Of a stretch of 64,000 bases of DNA, positions 45,548-54,463 are shown piece after piece; the stretch's first letter is position 1; each line of letters begins with the position of its first letter. Below the pieces are notes generated by a model, which did no database searches, was not told the DNA's origin, and worked only from the letters and a program-made list of their open reading frames with translations. This stretch comes from SSSZ01 sp036732025 (GTDB lineage: Bacteria > Pseudomonadota > Gammaproteobacteria > Burkholderiales > Rhodocyclaceae): assembly GCA_036732025.1 (NCBI GenBank), contig DAINDE010000005.1, positions 52,036 through 116,035 on the forward strand, written 5' to 3'. A program made the translations under genes and the position numbers.

Positions 45548-46894
45548 TCAGCGGAAGACGGCGTAAAGCTCGAGTTTCAGGTCGAGCAGTGCCTGGGGAA
45601 CATAGATGCATATGCTGCGGGCCTTCTTCATGCGCTCGAAGATCTGGCCCTGGGGTTCGAGGATGAAGTAGTGGTTGCCCACCCGTACGGGCAACGCCGC
45701 CGGCGTTTGCGTGGCATGCACCAGACGTACGCCGGGCAGGGCGGAGTTGAGAATCTTCTCCACGTCATCAGCTGAGCCGGCCTTGAGCTTGAGGGGCACC
45801 ATTTCCAGGATCTCGGCGGTCGGCCGCTCGCTGGAAATGGACAGGTAGTAGTCCACGTTCTCGACCAGGCGTTCGCTGTCCAGCCGTCCCACGAAGAACG
45901 ACGGCTTGGTGTTGGCCAGGGGTATGAGCGCATAGCGGTTCGACACCACGGTTTCGAGCAATTCGCGAATCAGGTTGTCGAGGCGGTCGAAGACGGCAGA
46001 CAGGCGTTCGTGATCATAGGCCGGGATGTCGGCCAGGGTGAGTTCCGACGAGAAGGTCAGCAGTTCGCCGCAGAACTGGGCCAGCAGACGGTAAAGGGAT
46101 TCCGGATGGATGGGCATCGCGGCGTAATGGCTGAGCAGGGGGAAGGTGCGGTTTACCGTGTGCAACAGCCAGAAGGAAGCAATGTCCGAAGTGCCATACT
46201 CCACCACGCTCTTCACCCGCTCCCGATGATTGGCGGCCAGGGCCTGGCTCTTGGCTTGCAGGATATCGAGGAGACGACGGGTCTGCGTGGCCAGATGGGC
46301 GCTGCCGGCAATTTCCACCAAGGGGGGGACGAATCCCGGGACCTGCTCCCAGTTGCCGCTCGTGTTGCGCACGATACGGGCGATGGCGACACAGGCGTGG
46401 CCGTCGCGGTTCTCTTCCTCGACCATCAGGCGAACGTTGGCATGGAGCGTCGTGAGTTCGGCCTCGAGGGCGTTGGTAAACAGGTCCGGCACCATCTCCC
46501 GGGCGAGCAAATAGCGCGGTGGTCTGGCCGCCGCGTCGGCATCTGCGGCACAGTTGCCGCCGAAGGCGTTTAGTACCGGCAGGCAGGCGTAGACCACGGT
46601 TGGGGAGCCGACCTTGGGAATGTCCGCGAGATTCCTGGCAAGCGGCAGGGGATTGCGATTGGGCGCTTCCACCTGGATACCATCCCGGAACACGACTTCA
46701 AGAACATCGAGGCGGATCTGGCCGCCACGCAGGGCGTCGGCATCGATGGCGACACGGCGCACGCCCCACGGGTAACCGTGAACCTGGCGCAGCGCCTGGC
46801 CTACGGCGGCTTCGTGGAAGAGAGCCTGTTGCTGGAAGTGTTGTGGGCGGAGGAAGAGCCCTTCCCCCCAGAGAATGCGACTGCAAGCGGACAT
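45548..46894 (-). CDS. tssK: TssK, T6SS baseplate-membrane complex linker
   Basis: Trimeric adaptor between baseplate and TssLM, 448 residues. The N-terminus WGEGLFLRPQHFQQQALFHE is diagnostic of TssK, and VPLKLKAGS and LDLKLELYAVF are typical C-terminal blocks. It sits between tssJ and tssL. Confidence 0.96.
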   Translation of the reverse strand: MSACSRILWGEGLFLRPQHFQQQALFHEAAVGQALRQVHGYPWGVRRVAIDADALRGGQIRLDVLEVVFRDGIQVEAPNRNPLPLARNLADIPKVGSPTVVYACLPVLNAFGGNCAADADAAARPPRYLLAREMVPDLFTNALEAELTTLHANVRLMVEEENRDGHACVAIARIVRNTSGNWEQVPGFVPPLVEIAGSAHLATQTRRLLDILQAKSQALAANHRERVKSVVEYGTSDIASFWLLHTVNRTFPLLSHYAAMPIHPESLYRLLAQFCGELLTFSSELTLADIPAYDHERLSAVFDRLDNLIRELLETVVSNRYALIPLANTKPSFFVGRLDSERLVENVDYYLSISSERPTAEILEMVPLKLKAGSADDVEKILNSALPGVRLVHATQTPAALPVRVGNHYFILEPQGQIFERMKKARSICIYVPQALLDLKLELYAVFR

Positions 46895-46899
46895 GGCGT

Positions 46900-47883
46900 T
46901 CAGTAGCGCGGCGCGGCGTAAGGGTTCTGAGCTGGGTAAGGCTGCGGTGGGGCGGGCTGGCCGTAGTACGGCTGCCCCTGGTACGGCTGGCCATAGTAGG
47001 GCTGCGTTTGCGGCGGCGGATAGCCTTGCGCCGCCGCCGGGGCCTGCTCGCCGATAGTGACCGAGCTGACGCCGCCGCTGCCAAATCGCACATTGGCGGG
47101 CGCCAGTGGCGTATTGGCGTTGACGTTCACTTCAGGCATGCCCTGAGGTAGCCAACTGCGTTGCGGCCCCGGGTTGGGCGCCACACCTTGCTGCGGATAG
47201 GGTTGTGGCGCCTGGGAATAGGGCTGGGGCTGCTGGCGGGGTGCCACAGGGTACGGCTGTGGCTGTTGTGCTTGCTGCATCGCCGGCGCCGCCGGGCGCG
47301 TGGCCGGGCGCGCAACCGGCGGGTTGGCCATGCCGCATTCGGGTCGAGCGTTGGCGGGCTGTCCCGGAAGGGAAACCAGCTTGGCTCCGTTCACGGCAAT
47401 GTAGCAGTCCTGGACCCTGAAATTCAGGCCCTGGCTGCGGATTGTGTCGGCCTCAACAAGCTGCCGCCAGTAATAGGTATCCGGGCGCCGAAAAAGGCCG
47501 ACGATGCCGACAAAGCGGGTCTCGTCGTGCAGTTTCTCGGTGCTGGTGTAGGTTCCACCGGGGACGATTACTGCATCAGTCTGGTCAAGCAGGGCCTGGC
47601 CGAGCAATTCCGTCTCGGGGCGACCGTCGGCCAGCGTGTCGAAGGTGAGTCTCGAGAATTCCCGGATATCGCGCAGCTGATAGATGCGAACGACGACGGA
47701 AAGCGATTTTCCGTTTACGTCTCGATTCAGGACAGGGTCGCCATCACCCCTGATTCCATAGGACTTTTGTGCCGACGAGCAGCCTCCAAGAAGGGCTGCC
47801 ACTATCAATGATGCATGCAGAAAAATACAACGAGTAATACTAAATGAATATACGCCGTTGGTTTTATGATTTAAGTGATACAT
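46900..47883 (-). CDS. tssJ: TssJ, T6SS outer-membrane lipoprotein with long Pro/Gln/Tyr tail
   Basis: Outer-membrane lipoprotein that anchors the TssJLM complex, 327 residues from ATG 47883 (AGGAGA upstream; in-frame starts further up lack this). The lipobox is LLGGC with C35. The TssJ domain covers about 50-190 with VVVRIYQLRD and GIVGLFRRPD. Residues from about 205 to the end form a low-complexity tail with repeated QPYYGQPY units; TssJ proteins usually end near 170-180 residues. The tail might bind peptidoglycan or outer-membrane partners, but no function is known. Confidence 0.92.
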   Translation of the reverse strand: MYHLNHKTNGVYSFSITRCIFLHASLIVAALLGGCSSAQKSYGIRGDGDPVLNRDVNGKSLSVVVRIYQLRDIREFSRLTFDTLADGRPETELLGQALLDQTDAVIVPGGTYTSTEKLHDETRFVGIVGLFRRPDTYYWRQLVEADTIRSQGLNFRVQDCYIAVNGAKLVSLPGQPANARPECGMANPPVARPATRPAAPAMQQAQQPQPYPVAPRQQPQPYSQAPQPYPQQGVAPNPGPQRSWLPQGMPEVNVNANTPLAPANVRFGSGGVSSVTIGEQAPAAAQGYPPPQTQPYYGQPYQGQPYYGQPAPPQPYPAQNPYAAPRY

Positions 47884-48154
47884 ACCCAGGATCTCCTGCG
47901 AATTTTTGAGATTATCCAATAATTTTTCTGTCTTATCAGAAGTTTTTGGTCATTTTGCAGTGTGTTATCGAGTAAAACCATCAACAATCGTTGTTATTTT
48001 TGACTACCTAGGACTAAAGTCAAATTGACTAAAAACATCACTGTGATAACGTGCTGCATTTTTTTACTGCACACAGTGCACTTTTCAAACAATAAACAAC
48101 CATGGCATTCGAAATGAGCGGCGGAAATGTTGCGCAAACAAGAGGTTCCGGTTG
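47884..48154. promoter_or_regulatory. AT-rich divergent T6SS promoter region
   Basis: The 271 bases between tssJ and the M15 peptidase gene are clearly AT-richer than the rest of the window. They hold several short perfect dyads: AACAA-TCG-TTGTT near 47983-47995, AGTCAA-A-TTGACT at 48018-48030, ATCAC-T-GTGAT at 48037-48047, and TGCAC-ACA-GTGCA at 48068-48080. They probably contain the promoters and operators of both T6SS half-operons, and the AT-richness would suit a nucleoid silencer. No single -35/-10 pair stands out. Confidence 0.6.
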
Positions 48155-48961
48155 ATGGATGGTCTGGCGTTCGCGGGGCTGCTATCCGCTTTGGGAGCCA
48201 TGCTCTTTCTGTTGAGCTGGGTCGGTTGGCGCTATTTTGTAGCCCCGTTTCCCACACTCGAGCGACAGGCCGCCTCCAGCCACGGTGGTCAGACATGCGC
48301 GCCAACCCGAACCGGAGGGTTGGCGAGATTGGGCCTGCCCCGATACTTTCTCCGTGGCCTCGCCCTCACGGCCCTCGTCGGCGGCGGTGTCGTGGGGGGC
48401 GTGCTGTCACTCTCCGCGATCATTGCCCCCGACCCTCTTTCCGCCCAGGAACTGGAGCGCCAGGCGCACATTCAAGCCGCCCTCAATCCGGAACGACTGG
48501 TGCCTCCGCCTGCCCTGCCGCCCTCTCTCTTCATCGGCAGCGACCGGCCCGCCCTAGATAGCGCCGACCGGGACTGGAACAAGCTCAACCCGCGCTTCAC
48601 ACAGATGGTCCTGCAGGTGCTTTCCCGCCTGCGCGAGCGGGGTTACCCCTTTGCCCTCCTGGAGGGCTACCGGAGCCCGGAACGGCAGGACAAGCTGGCC
48701 GACCTAGGCAATCACATTACCAGTGCCCGGGCATTCCAGAGCAAGCATCAGTATGGCTTCGCCGCCGACTTGGCGCCCCTACGCGACGGTCGCCTGGTGA
48801 TTTCCGAACGGGATCCCTGGGCCATGCAGGCTTACATCGCCCTGGGCGAGGAGGCGGAACGCGCCGGTCTGACGTGGGGCGGGCGCTGGTGGTTCAAGGA
48901 TTACGGGCACCTGGAAGTAACCGAATCGGTGGCCACCCTTGGGCGCTCAAGCGCGAGATGA
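48155..48961 (+). CDS. Membrane-anchored M15-family peptidase, TagX-like
   Basis: Predicted periplasmic peptidoglycan peptidase, 268 residues from ATG 48155. Two N-terminal hydrophobic segments (about 6-25 and 68-90) precede an M15/VanY-type domain. Zinc-ligand motifs are SKHQYGFAADL (His and Asp) and DYGHLEV (His), with the EGYRS motif ahead of them. Related T6SS-encoded enzymes (TagX of Acinetobacter) cut peptidoglycan to let the apparatus cross the cell wall; this role is inferred. It is first in the plus-strand operon before tssM. Confidence 0.85.
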   Translation: MDGLAFAGLLSALGAMLFLLSWVGWRYFVAPFPTLERQAASSHGGQTCAPTRTGGLARLGLPRYFLRGLALTALVGGGVVGGVLSLSAIIAPDPLSAQELERQAHIQAALNPERLVPPPALPPSLFIGSDRPALDSADRDWNKLNPRFTQMVLQVLSRLRERGYPFALLEGYRSPERQDKLADLGNHITSARAFQSKHQYGFAADLAPLRDGRLVISERDPWAMQAYIALGEEAERAGLTWGGRWWFKDYGHLEVTESVATLGRSSAR

Positions 48962-49009
48962 ACGGCAGGTGGCCGCCCGCCTGGAAGACATGAAGCCGAG
49001 GAAAGAGTG

Positions 49010-52000
49010 ATGTGGAAGTTGTTGCGTAACGCGAAACTGGCGTCGGCCCTGGGATTCCTGATCCTCATCGGCCTCATATGGCTGGTTGGGCCCTTTGTCG
49101 GGCTAACCAGCCAGGAGGTCCGGCTGGTCTGGATTGTCGGCGTCATGCTGCTGTGGGTTCTGGCCCTTCTCATCGGCAGGCTGGTCACCGACCGGGCCGG
49201 CAGCCTTCTGGAGAAGGTGCTGCGGCGGCAGACTGACGAGGCGGTGATCGGGGCCAGTGCCGAGCAGCGACGGGATGTGGCCCAACTCCGCCAGCGCCTC
49301 CTTGGCGCCATCGACACCCTAAAGGCTTCCCAACTGGGCAAGGTCAGCCGCAGGGCTGCCCTCTACGAACTGCCCTGGTACATGATCATCGGCCACCCGG
49401 CTGCCGGCAAGAGCAGCGCCATCCTCCATTCCGGCCTCGATTTCCCCTTCGGGGACAAGCAGGCTGTGCAGGGCGTGGGCGGTACCCGTAACTGCGACTG
49501 GTTCTTTACCACCGAGGGGGTGCTCCTCGACACCGCCGGGCGCTACTCCACCCAGCGCGATGACCGCCCCGAGTGGCTGGAATTTCTCAAGTTGCTCAAG
49601 AAGTACCGCCCCAAGGCCCCGGTCAACGGCATTCTCGTCGCCATCAGCTTCCCCGAACTGGTGCAGCACAAGAGCGAGCAATTCTTGGTCTATGCCCGCC
49701 AGGTGCGCGAACGCATCAACGAGATCGACGACGTCTTCGGCATCAAGGTGCCCATCTACCTGGTATTCACCAAGATCGATCTGCTCGGCGGCTTTGCCCA
49801 GTTTTTCGAAGACATGCCGGAAGAGGAGCGCCAGGGCGTCTGGGGGGCGACCCTCTCCCACGACCAGGGCAGCGAGTTCGACGCCGTGCGCGTCGTCGGC
49901 CAGCAGTTCGACGCCCTGCACCGGGGCCTTGTCCAGATGGGCTTCGACAAACTGGCCAACAACCGGGGGAATGTCTCACGCCCTTCCCTCTTCGCCTTCC
50001 CCATCGAGTTCAACGCCATGCGGGAAGCCGTGTGCAAGTTCGTCGAACTCCTTTTTCAGGACGATCCTTACCACAGCAAACCCCTGCTGCGCGGTTTCTA
50101 CTTCACCAGCGCCCTGCAGGAAGGCAATCCGCGCCTTGCCGCCGGCAACCGTGTCTCCAATGTCTTCGACCTGGCGAAATGGGGCTTCGAAACCGCACAG
50201 CCCCCGGCCTCGAACAGCTTTTTCCTGCGGACCCTGTTCAAAGACATCATCTTCCCGGATCGACACCTGATCACCCAACAGCTGAAACCCACCGGCAGCC
50301 GCTACCGCCTTGCCGGCATGGTGGCCGGCCTGTGCATGCTGGCGCTCCTGGCAGGTGGACTGACCTGGTCCTTCGTCGGGAACCAGAAATTGATCGCCAG
50401 CGCCGAGGAAGAACTCCTCGTCGCCCGCAAACTGGCCGAAACCGGAGAACTGAGCGACCGACTGAAAGCGCTGCAGATCCTGCAACTGCGCATCGAGCAG
50501 CTCTATCAATACCGGCAGGAGGGACATCCCCTCAAGCTCGGCCTCGGCCTCTACCAGGGCGAGGCCGTGGAAAGGGCGCTACGCCAGGAATATTTCACCG
50601 GCGTCCGCGACCTCATGCTGGTGCCGGTCAAGGCGGCCCTGGAACAAACCCTGGGCGGCCTGCGCGGCAGCGTGCCGCCCCCCGCGGCGCCAGCCAAGCC
50701 GGCGGATCCGCCCAAGGCCGCCCCGAAACCGGCGCCGAAACCGTCCGGCGGTGCGCTGCCGATCATTCCCATCGGCTATCAGACCGCCCAGCCGTTGCAC
50801 CCCCTGACCGGCCACGCCCTCTACCGCCCCGACGGCATCCCGCCGTTCGCCGCGGCAGGCGGCTCCTTCCGCCGGGTGGCGGAAACCATCCCCGCCTCGT
50901 CGGCGGTACCCGCCGACGGCAACCGACTGGAAGATGGTTACAACGCGCTGAAAACCTACCTTATGCTCAAGCAGAAGGAGCGCATGGAGATTTCCCATCT
51001 TTCCGACCAGATCCCCAAGTACTGGCACCCCTGGCTGAGTGCCCACCGGGGCAAGGGCAACCCCGAGGAGATCAATCGTCTGGCGGAACGGGTGGTGGCC
51101 TTCTATGTCTCCCAGATCGGCGAGCGGGATCTGCCCCTCATAGAGAACCGCGAAGACCTGATAGGCCAGAGCCGCGAGACTCTGCGCGGCGCTTTCCGCC
51201 GCCTCTCCACCACCGAGCGGGTGTACAACGAACTGAAGGCGCGCGCCAACACCCAGTTCGCCCCCATGACCGTTGGCCGCATGCTGAACAGTCGCGACCT
51301 CGACCTGGTCGCCGGCAGCGCATCCCTGCCCGGAGCTTTTACCCGCGAGGCCTGGGAAAAATACTTCCGCTCCGCCATCAACGAGGCCAGCAAGGGGGAG
51401 ATCAAGGGTGAGGACTGGGTTCTCGCTTCATCCTCCCTGGAAAATCTGGGCAAGGACGGCAACACCGAGCGCAGCCGCCAGGAGCTGGAAGCCTTATACA
51501 AGGCAGAATATGCCCGGGAATGGAAGAAATTCCTGCAAGGGGTGGCAGTGCAGGACTTCGGGTCTCTTGAAAACGCCGCCCAGGCCCTCGGCAAGCTGTC
51601 CGACGCCCAGAACTCGGCCTTAAAGCTTATCCTCGCCAAGGCCGCCTACGAAACCGCCTGGGACAATCCATCCCAGCTCGGCAAATCCATCGAAAGCGCC
51701 AGGAACTCGGTCATCGAGCGCACGGAAAAGCTGGTCCTGGGCAGCAACACTCCGGCGCCGGTGCCGGCGGCGCCGACCCAATTTGGCGAGGTGGGCGGCA
51801 GGTTCGGCCTTCTGGCGGCGCTGACCGCGGGCGGAGACGGCGGGCGCATGCCCCTGTCGGCCTATCTCGACATGCTGGCCAAGCTCAAGGGCAGAATGGC
51901 CCAGATCGCGGCCAATCCGGAGCCCGGCATCCCGGCCCGCCAGTTGATGCAGGCGACCCTGAGTGCCAGCGGCTCGGAATATGCCGAGGCCCTGGCCCTG

Positions 52001-52864
52001 GTGGACGGCACCCTCCTGGCCAATGCTTCCGACGAAGCCCGGGAAGTGGTTCGCCCGCTCCTCGTGCGCCCCTTAATCCAGGCCTACGCCACCCTCATCC
52101 CGCATGTCGAGCAAGAGATCAACCGGGCCTGGCAGGCGGAGGTAATGGCCCATTGGCGTCTCCTTGCCGGCAAGTACCCCTTCGCCGATTCGGCCAACGA
52201 GGCATCGATGGCCGAAATCGCCAAGTTTCTCAAGCCTGGCGAGGGCATCCTGCCCCGTTTTGTGGACAAGCAGTTGGCTGGTCTGGTGACGAAGCGGGGC
52301 GAGCAACTGGTGCCCCGCACCTGGGCCAACCTCGGCCTCAGCTTCAACCCCGCCTTCCTGGGCGGTGTCACCCGCCTGAGCGCAGCCGGCAATGCGGTAC
52401 TGCAGGAGGGTGACGGCGCCCGGTTCGAGCTGCAGGCGGTGCCGACCCCTGGCCTGAGCGAAATCGTCATCGAGGTTGACGGCCAGGTGCTGCGCTACCG
52501 CAATGGCCCGCAGCCCTGGGTCGGCTTCACGTGGCCGAATGCCCCCGCCAATACGGCCCAGGGCGCCCGCATCCAGGTGGTGTCCTTCGCCGGCGCGCCC
52601 ACCTCGGTCGCCAACTTCGGCGGCCGTCTGGGGCTCATGCGCCTGCTGGCCCAAGCCCGCATCGACGAGCATGGCGACAACACGGCCCAACTGGAATGGC
52701 GTTTCGCGGCGGCACCGGGAGCCCTGCAGCGCACCGCCGTTGGCGAGGGCGAGGGCGACGTGGTCCGCTTCAATTTCCGCCACGTTAGCGGGGCCAATCC
52801 TCTTTCCCTGTCAAGCCTGCGCCGCCTGGGGCTGCCCGAAAAAATCATCGTCCGAGGAAACTGA
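49010..52864 (+). CDS. tssM: TssM (IcmF), T6SS membrane-complex protein
   Basis: Large inner-membrane subunit of the trans-envelope channel, 1284 residues. ATG 49010 has GAGGAAAG upstream; GTG 49007 is the alternative. N-terminal membrane spans lie at about 12-30 and 38-57, and a third span near 435-460. The cytoplasmic domain has Walker A GHPAAGKS (128-135). A Pro/Ala/Lys-rich linker lies near residues 555-580. The periplasmic C-terminal region ends in a TssJ-interacting beta domain. Its stop is immediately followed by tagF. Confidence 0.96.
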   Translation: MWKLLRNAKLASALGFLILIGLIWLVGPFVGLTSQEVRLVWIVGVMLLWVLALLIGRLVTDRAGSLLEKVLRRQTDEAVIGASAEQRRDVAQLRQRLLGAIDTLKASQLGKVSRRAALYELPWYMIIGHPAAGKSSAILHSGLDFPFGDKQAVQGVGGTRNCDWFFTTEGVLLDTAGRYSTQRDDRPEWLEFLKLLKKYRPKAPVNGILVAISFPELVQHKSEQFLVYARQVRERINEIDDVFGIKVPIYLVFTKIDLLGGFAQFFEDMPEEERQGVWGATLSHDQGSEFDAVRVVGQQFDALHRGLVQMGFDKLANNRGNVSRPSLFAFPIEFNAMREAVCKFVELLFQDDPYHSKPLLRGFYFTSALQEGNPRLAAGNRVSNVFDLAKWGFETAQPPASNSFFLRTLFKDIIFPDRHLITQQLKPTGSRYRLAGMVAGLCMLALLAGGLTWSFVGNQKLIASAEEELLVARKLAETGELSDRLKALQILQLRIEQLYQYRQEGHPLKLGLGLYQGEAVERALRQEYFTGVRDLMLVPVKAALEQTLGGLRGSVPPPAAPAKPADPPKAAPKPAPKPSGGALPIIPIGYQTAQPLHPLTGHALYRPDGIPPFAAAGGSFRRVAETIPASSAVPADGNRLEDGYNALKTYLMLKQKERMEISHLSDQIPKYWHPWLSAHRGKGNPEEINRLAERVVAFYVSQIGERDLPLIENREDLIGQSRETLRGAFRRLSTTERVYNELKARANTQFAPMTVGRMLNSRDLDLVAGSASLPGAFTREAWEKYFRSAINEASKGEIKGEDWVLASSSLENLGKDGNTERSRQELEALYKAEYAREWKKFLQGVAVQDFGSLENAAQALGKLSDAQNSALKLILAKAAYETAWDNPSQLGKSIESARNSVIERTEKLVLGSNTPAPVPAAPTQFGEVGGRFGLLAALTAGGDGGRMPLSAYLDMLAKLKGRMAQIAANPEPGIPARQLMQATLSASGSEYAEALALVDGTLLANASDEAREVVRPLLVRPLIQAYATLIPHVEQEINRAWQAEVMAHWRLLAGKYPFADSANEASMAEIAKFLKPGEGILPRFVDKQLAGLVTKRGEQLVPRTWANLGLSFNPAFLGGVTRLSAAGNAVLQEGDGARFELQAVPTPGLSEIVIEVDGQVLRYRNGPQPWVGFTWPNAPANTAQGARIQVVSFAGAPTSVANFGGRLGLMRLLAQARIDEHGDNTAQLEWRFAAAPGALQRTAVGEGEGDVVRFNFRHVSGANPLSLSSLRRLGLPEKIIVRGN

Positions 52865-53896
52865 ATGCTGGTCCTGCCTTTCAATCGTACCGAGTCGCAG
52901 GCTGCCGCCAGCTACGCCCTGTTCGGCAAGCTGCCCAACCGGCCCGATTTTGTCCGCGTCAACGCCACCCATCCCGTGGCCCTGGAGTTCGACCAGCTCA
53001 TCCAGCAGGCCTGCGAGCGCCAGGAGCCCCCGGGGGATGGCGCGGAGCCGGTCGATTTCCAGTACATCTCCCAGGACCAGCGCCACGTCATGATCGGCGC
53101 CCTCATGCCCAGCCAGGACCAGGCCGGCCGTCGCTACCCCCTGGTCGCTGCGGCCATTCTGCCCCGGGAGAGCGTTGAGAACTACCTGGCGGTGTCGCCC
53201 ATCGCCTACGAGGTCTTCTTCGATGGACTGCGGGAACAGGTGGTGAACGCCGTCGACAATTCCGTCGAGGCGCTCTCCTGCCGGCAGTTTCTCGAATCGA
53301 GCCTGCGCTCCCAGGATGCTGCCGCCGAGGACCTGGAACTGGCCGGCAGCGTCGTGGCCCGCTTCCTGGAAACCCAGCCGGCACACCGCATGGCTGACCT
53401 CCTGGCCGCCGGCCCGTGCCCGGCCCCCCTGTCCCAGGCGGTGCTCAACGCCGGCTTCTATCAAGCCTATCTGCGCCGCTTCGATCACCGCTCCACCAAT
53501 CAGTTGATTCTCCTTCCGCTCTCCAGTCACAAGGGCGAACAAGCCCTCATGGCCAGCACCTGGCTGTCCATCTTGGCGGCTCTGTGGTCGGGGGCGGGAA
53601 TCGGCCAGCCCTGGCGGGGCAGTTACCTGCTGGTACGCCGCCCGAACATCGGCGCCCAACTGGTGGCCACCGTCGGCCGCATTCCCGACAGCTTCGCCGC
53701 CGTCCTGCTGGGCGCGCCTATCGAACCGGCGATGCTTCTCGACCTCGGCACCGAAAACGACGCCTGGAAGAGCCACCGCATGTATGCCGAATCGGCCTAC
53801 GCCCTTGGCCGCATTCTCGCCGACCCGGATTGCCGGCTGGCGGCGCTCTGCAGCTTCCTCGGCGATATGGGCCGGCAGCTGGCACGCAATATTTAG
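52865..53896 (+). CDS. tagF: TagF, T6SS-associated regulator
   Basis: A 343-residue protein with the N-terminal TagF (ImpM) domain (ALFGKLPNRPDFVRVNA, then LMPSQDQAGRRYPL) and a C-terminal helical domain (RMYAESAYALGRIL). In Pseudomonas and Agrobacterium TagF represses T6SS assembly post-translationally. No PpkA/PppA kinase-phosphatase genes lie in the window. It starts at the base after the tssM stop. Confidence 0.9.
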   Translation: MLVLPFNRTESQAAASYALFGKLPNRPDFVRVNATHPVALEFDQLIQQACERQEPPGDGAEPVDFQYISQDQRHVMIGALMPSQDQAGRRYPLVAAAILPRESVENYLAVSPIAYEVFFDGLREQVVNAVDNSVEALSCRQFLESSLRSQDAAAEDLELAGSVVARFLETQPAHRMADLLAAGPCPAPLSQAVLNAGFYQAYLRRFDHRSTNQLILLPLSSHKGEQALMASTWLSILAALWSGAGIGQPWRGSYLLVRRPNIGAQLVATVGRIPDSFAAVLLGAPIEPAMLLDLGTENDAWKSHRMYAESAYALGRILADPDCRLAALCSFLGDMGRQLARNI

Positions 53897-53953
53897 ATCA
53901 CGTGGTTGATGAACCCGGTAACCGTAGCTCGAGCATCTTGAAAGGATAGGCAC

Positions 53954-54460
53954 ATGGCCAAGGAAAGTACGCAGAAGAAATTGTCACGGGTGCGCCCGCC
54001 CCGGGTGCAGATCACCTATGACGTCGAGATCGGCGACGCCATCGAGACCAAGGAGCTGCCGTTTGTCCTCGGCGTCCTTGGCGACTACAGCGGCCAGCCG
54101 AAAACACCGCTACCCAAGCTCAAGGATCGCAAATTCGTGGAGGTCGACCGCGACAACTTCGACGACGTGCTCAAGGGCGTTGCCCCGCGTCTTGCCATCC
54201 GCGTCGACAACGAACTTAAGAAGGACGGCACGCAGTTGGGCATGGAACTCAATTTCGCCAAACTGGCCGATTTCGAGCCCCAGAGCGTCGTGGACCAGGT
54301 TGAGCCCCTGAAGCAGCTCCTCGAGGTCCGCACCCGCCTCTCCGACCTGCGCAACAAGATCAGCGGCAACGACAAGTTCGAGGAATTGCTGGAAAGCATC
54401 GTTCGCGACACCGAGAAGCTCAAGAAGATCGGTGCCGCCCGTTCCAAGAAAGGGGCCTGA
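53954..54460 (+). CDS. tssB: TssB, T6SS contractile sheath small subunit
   Basis: Sheath protein (VipA/ImpB), 168 residues. RPPRVQITYDVEIGDAIETKELPFVLGVLGD-type opening, FVEVDRDNFDDVL, and the coiled C-terminus that pairs with TssC. AAGGAT precedes the ATG. It is followed by tssC after three bases. Confidence 0.96.
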   Translation: MAKESTQKKLSRVRPPRVQITYDVEIGDAIETKELPFVLGVLGDYSGQPKTPLPKLKDRKFVEVDRDNFDDVLKGVAPRLAIRVDNELKKDGTQLGMELNFAKLADFEPQSVVDQVEPLKQLLEVRTRLSDLRNKISGNDKFEELLESIVRDTEKLKKIGAARSKKGA

Positions 54461-54463
54461 GCC

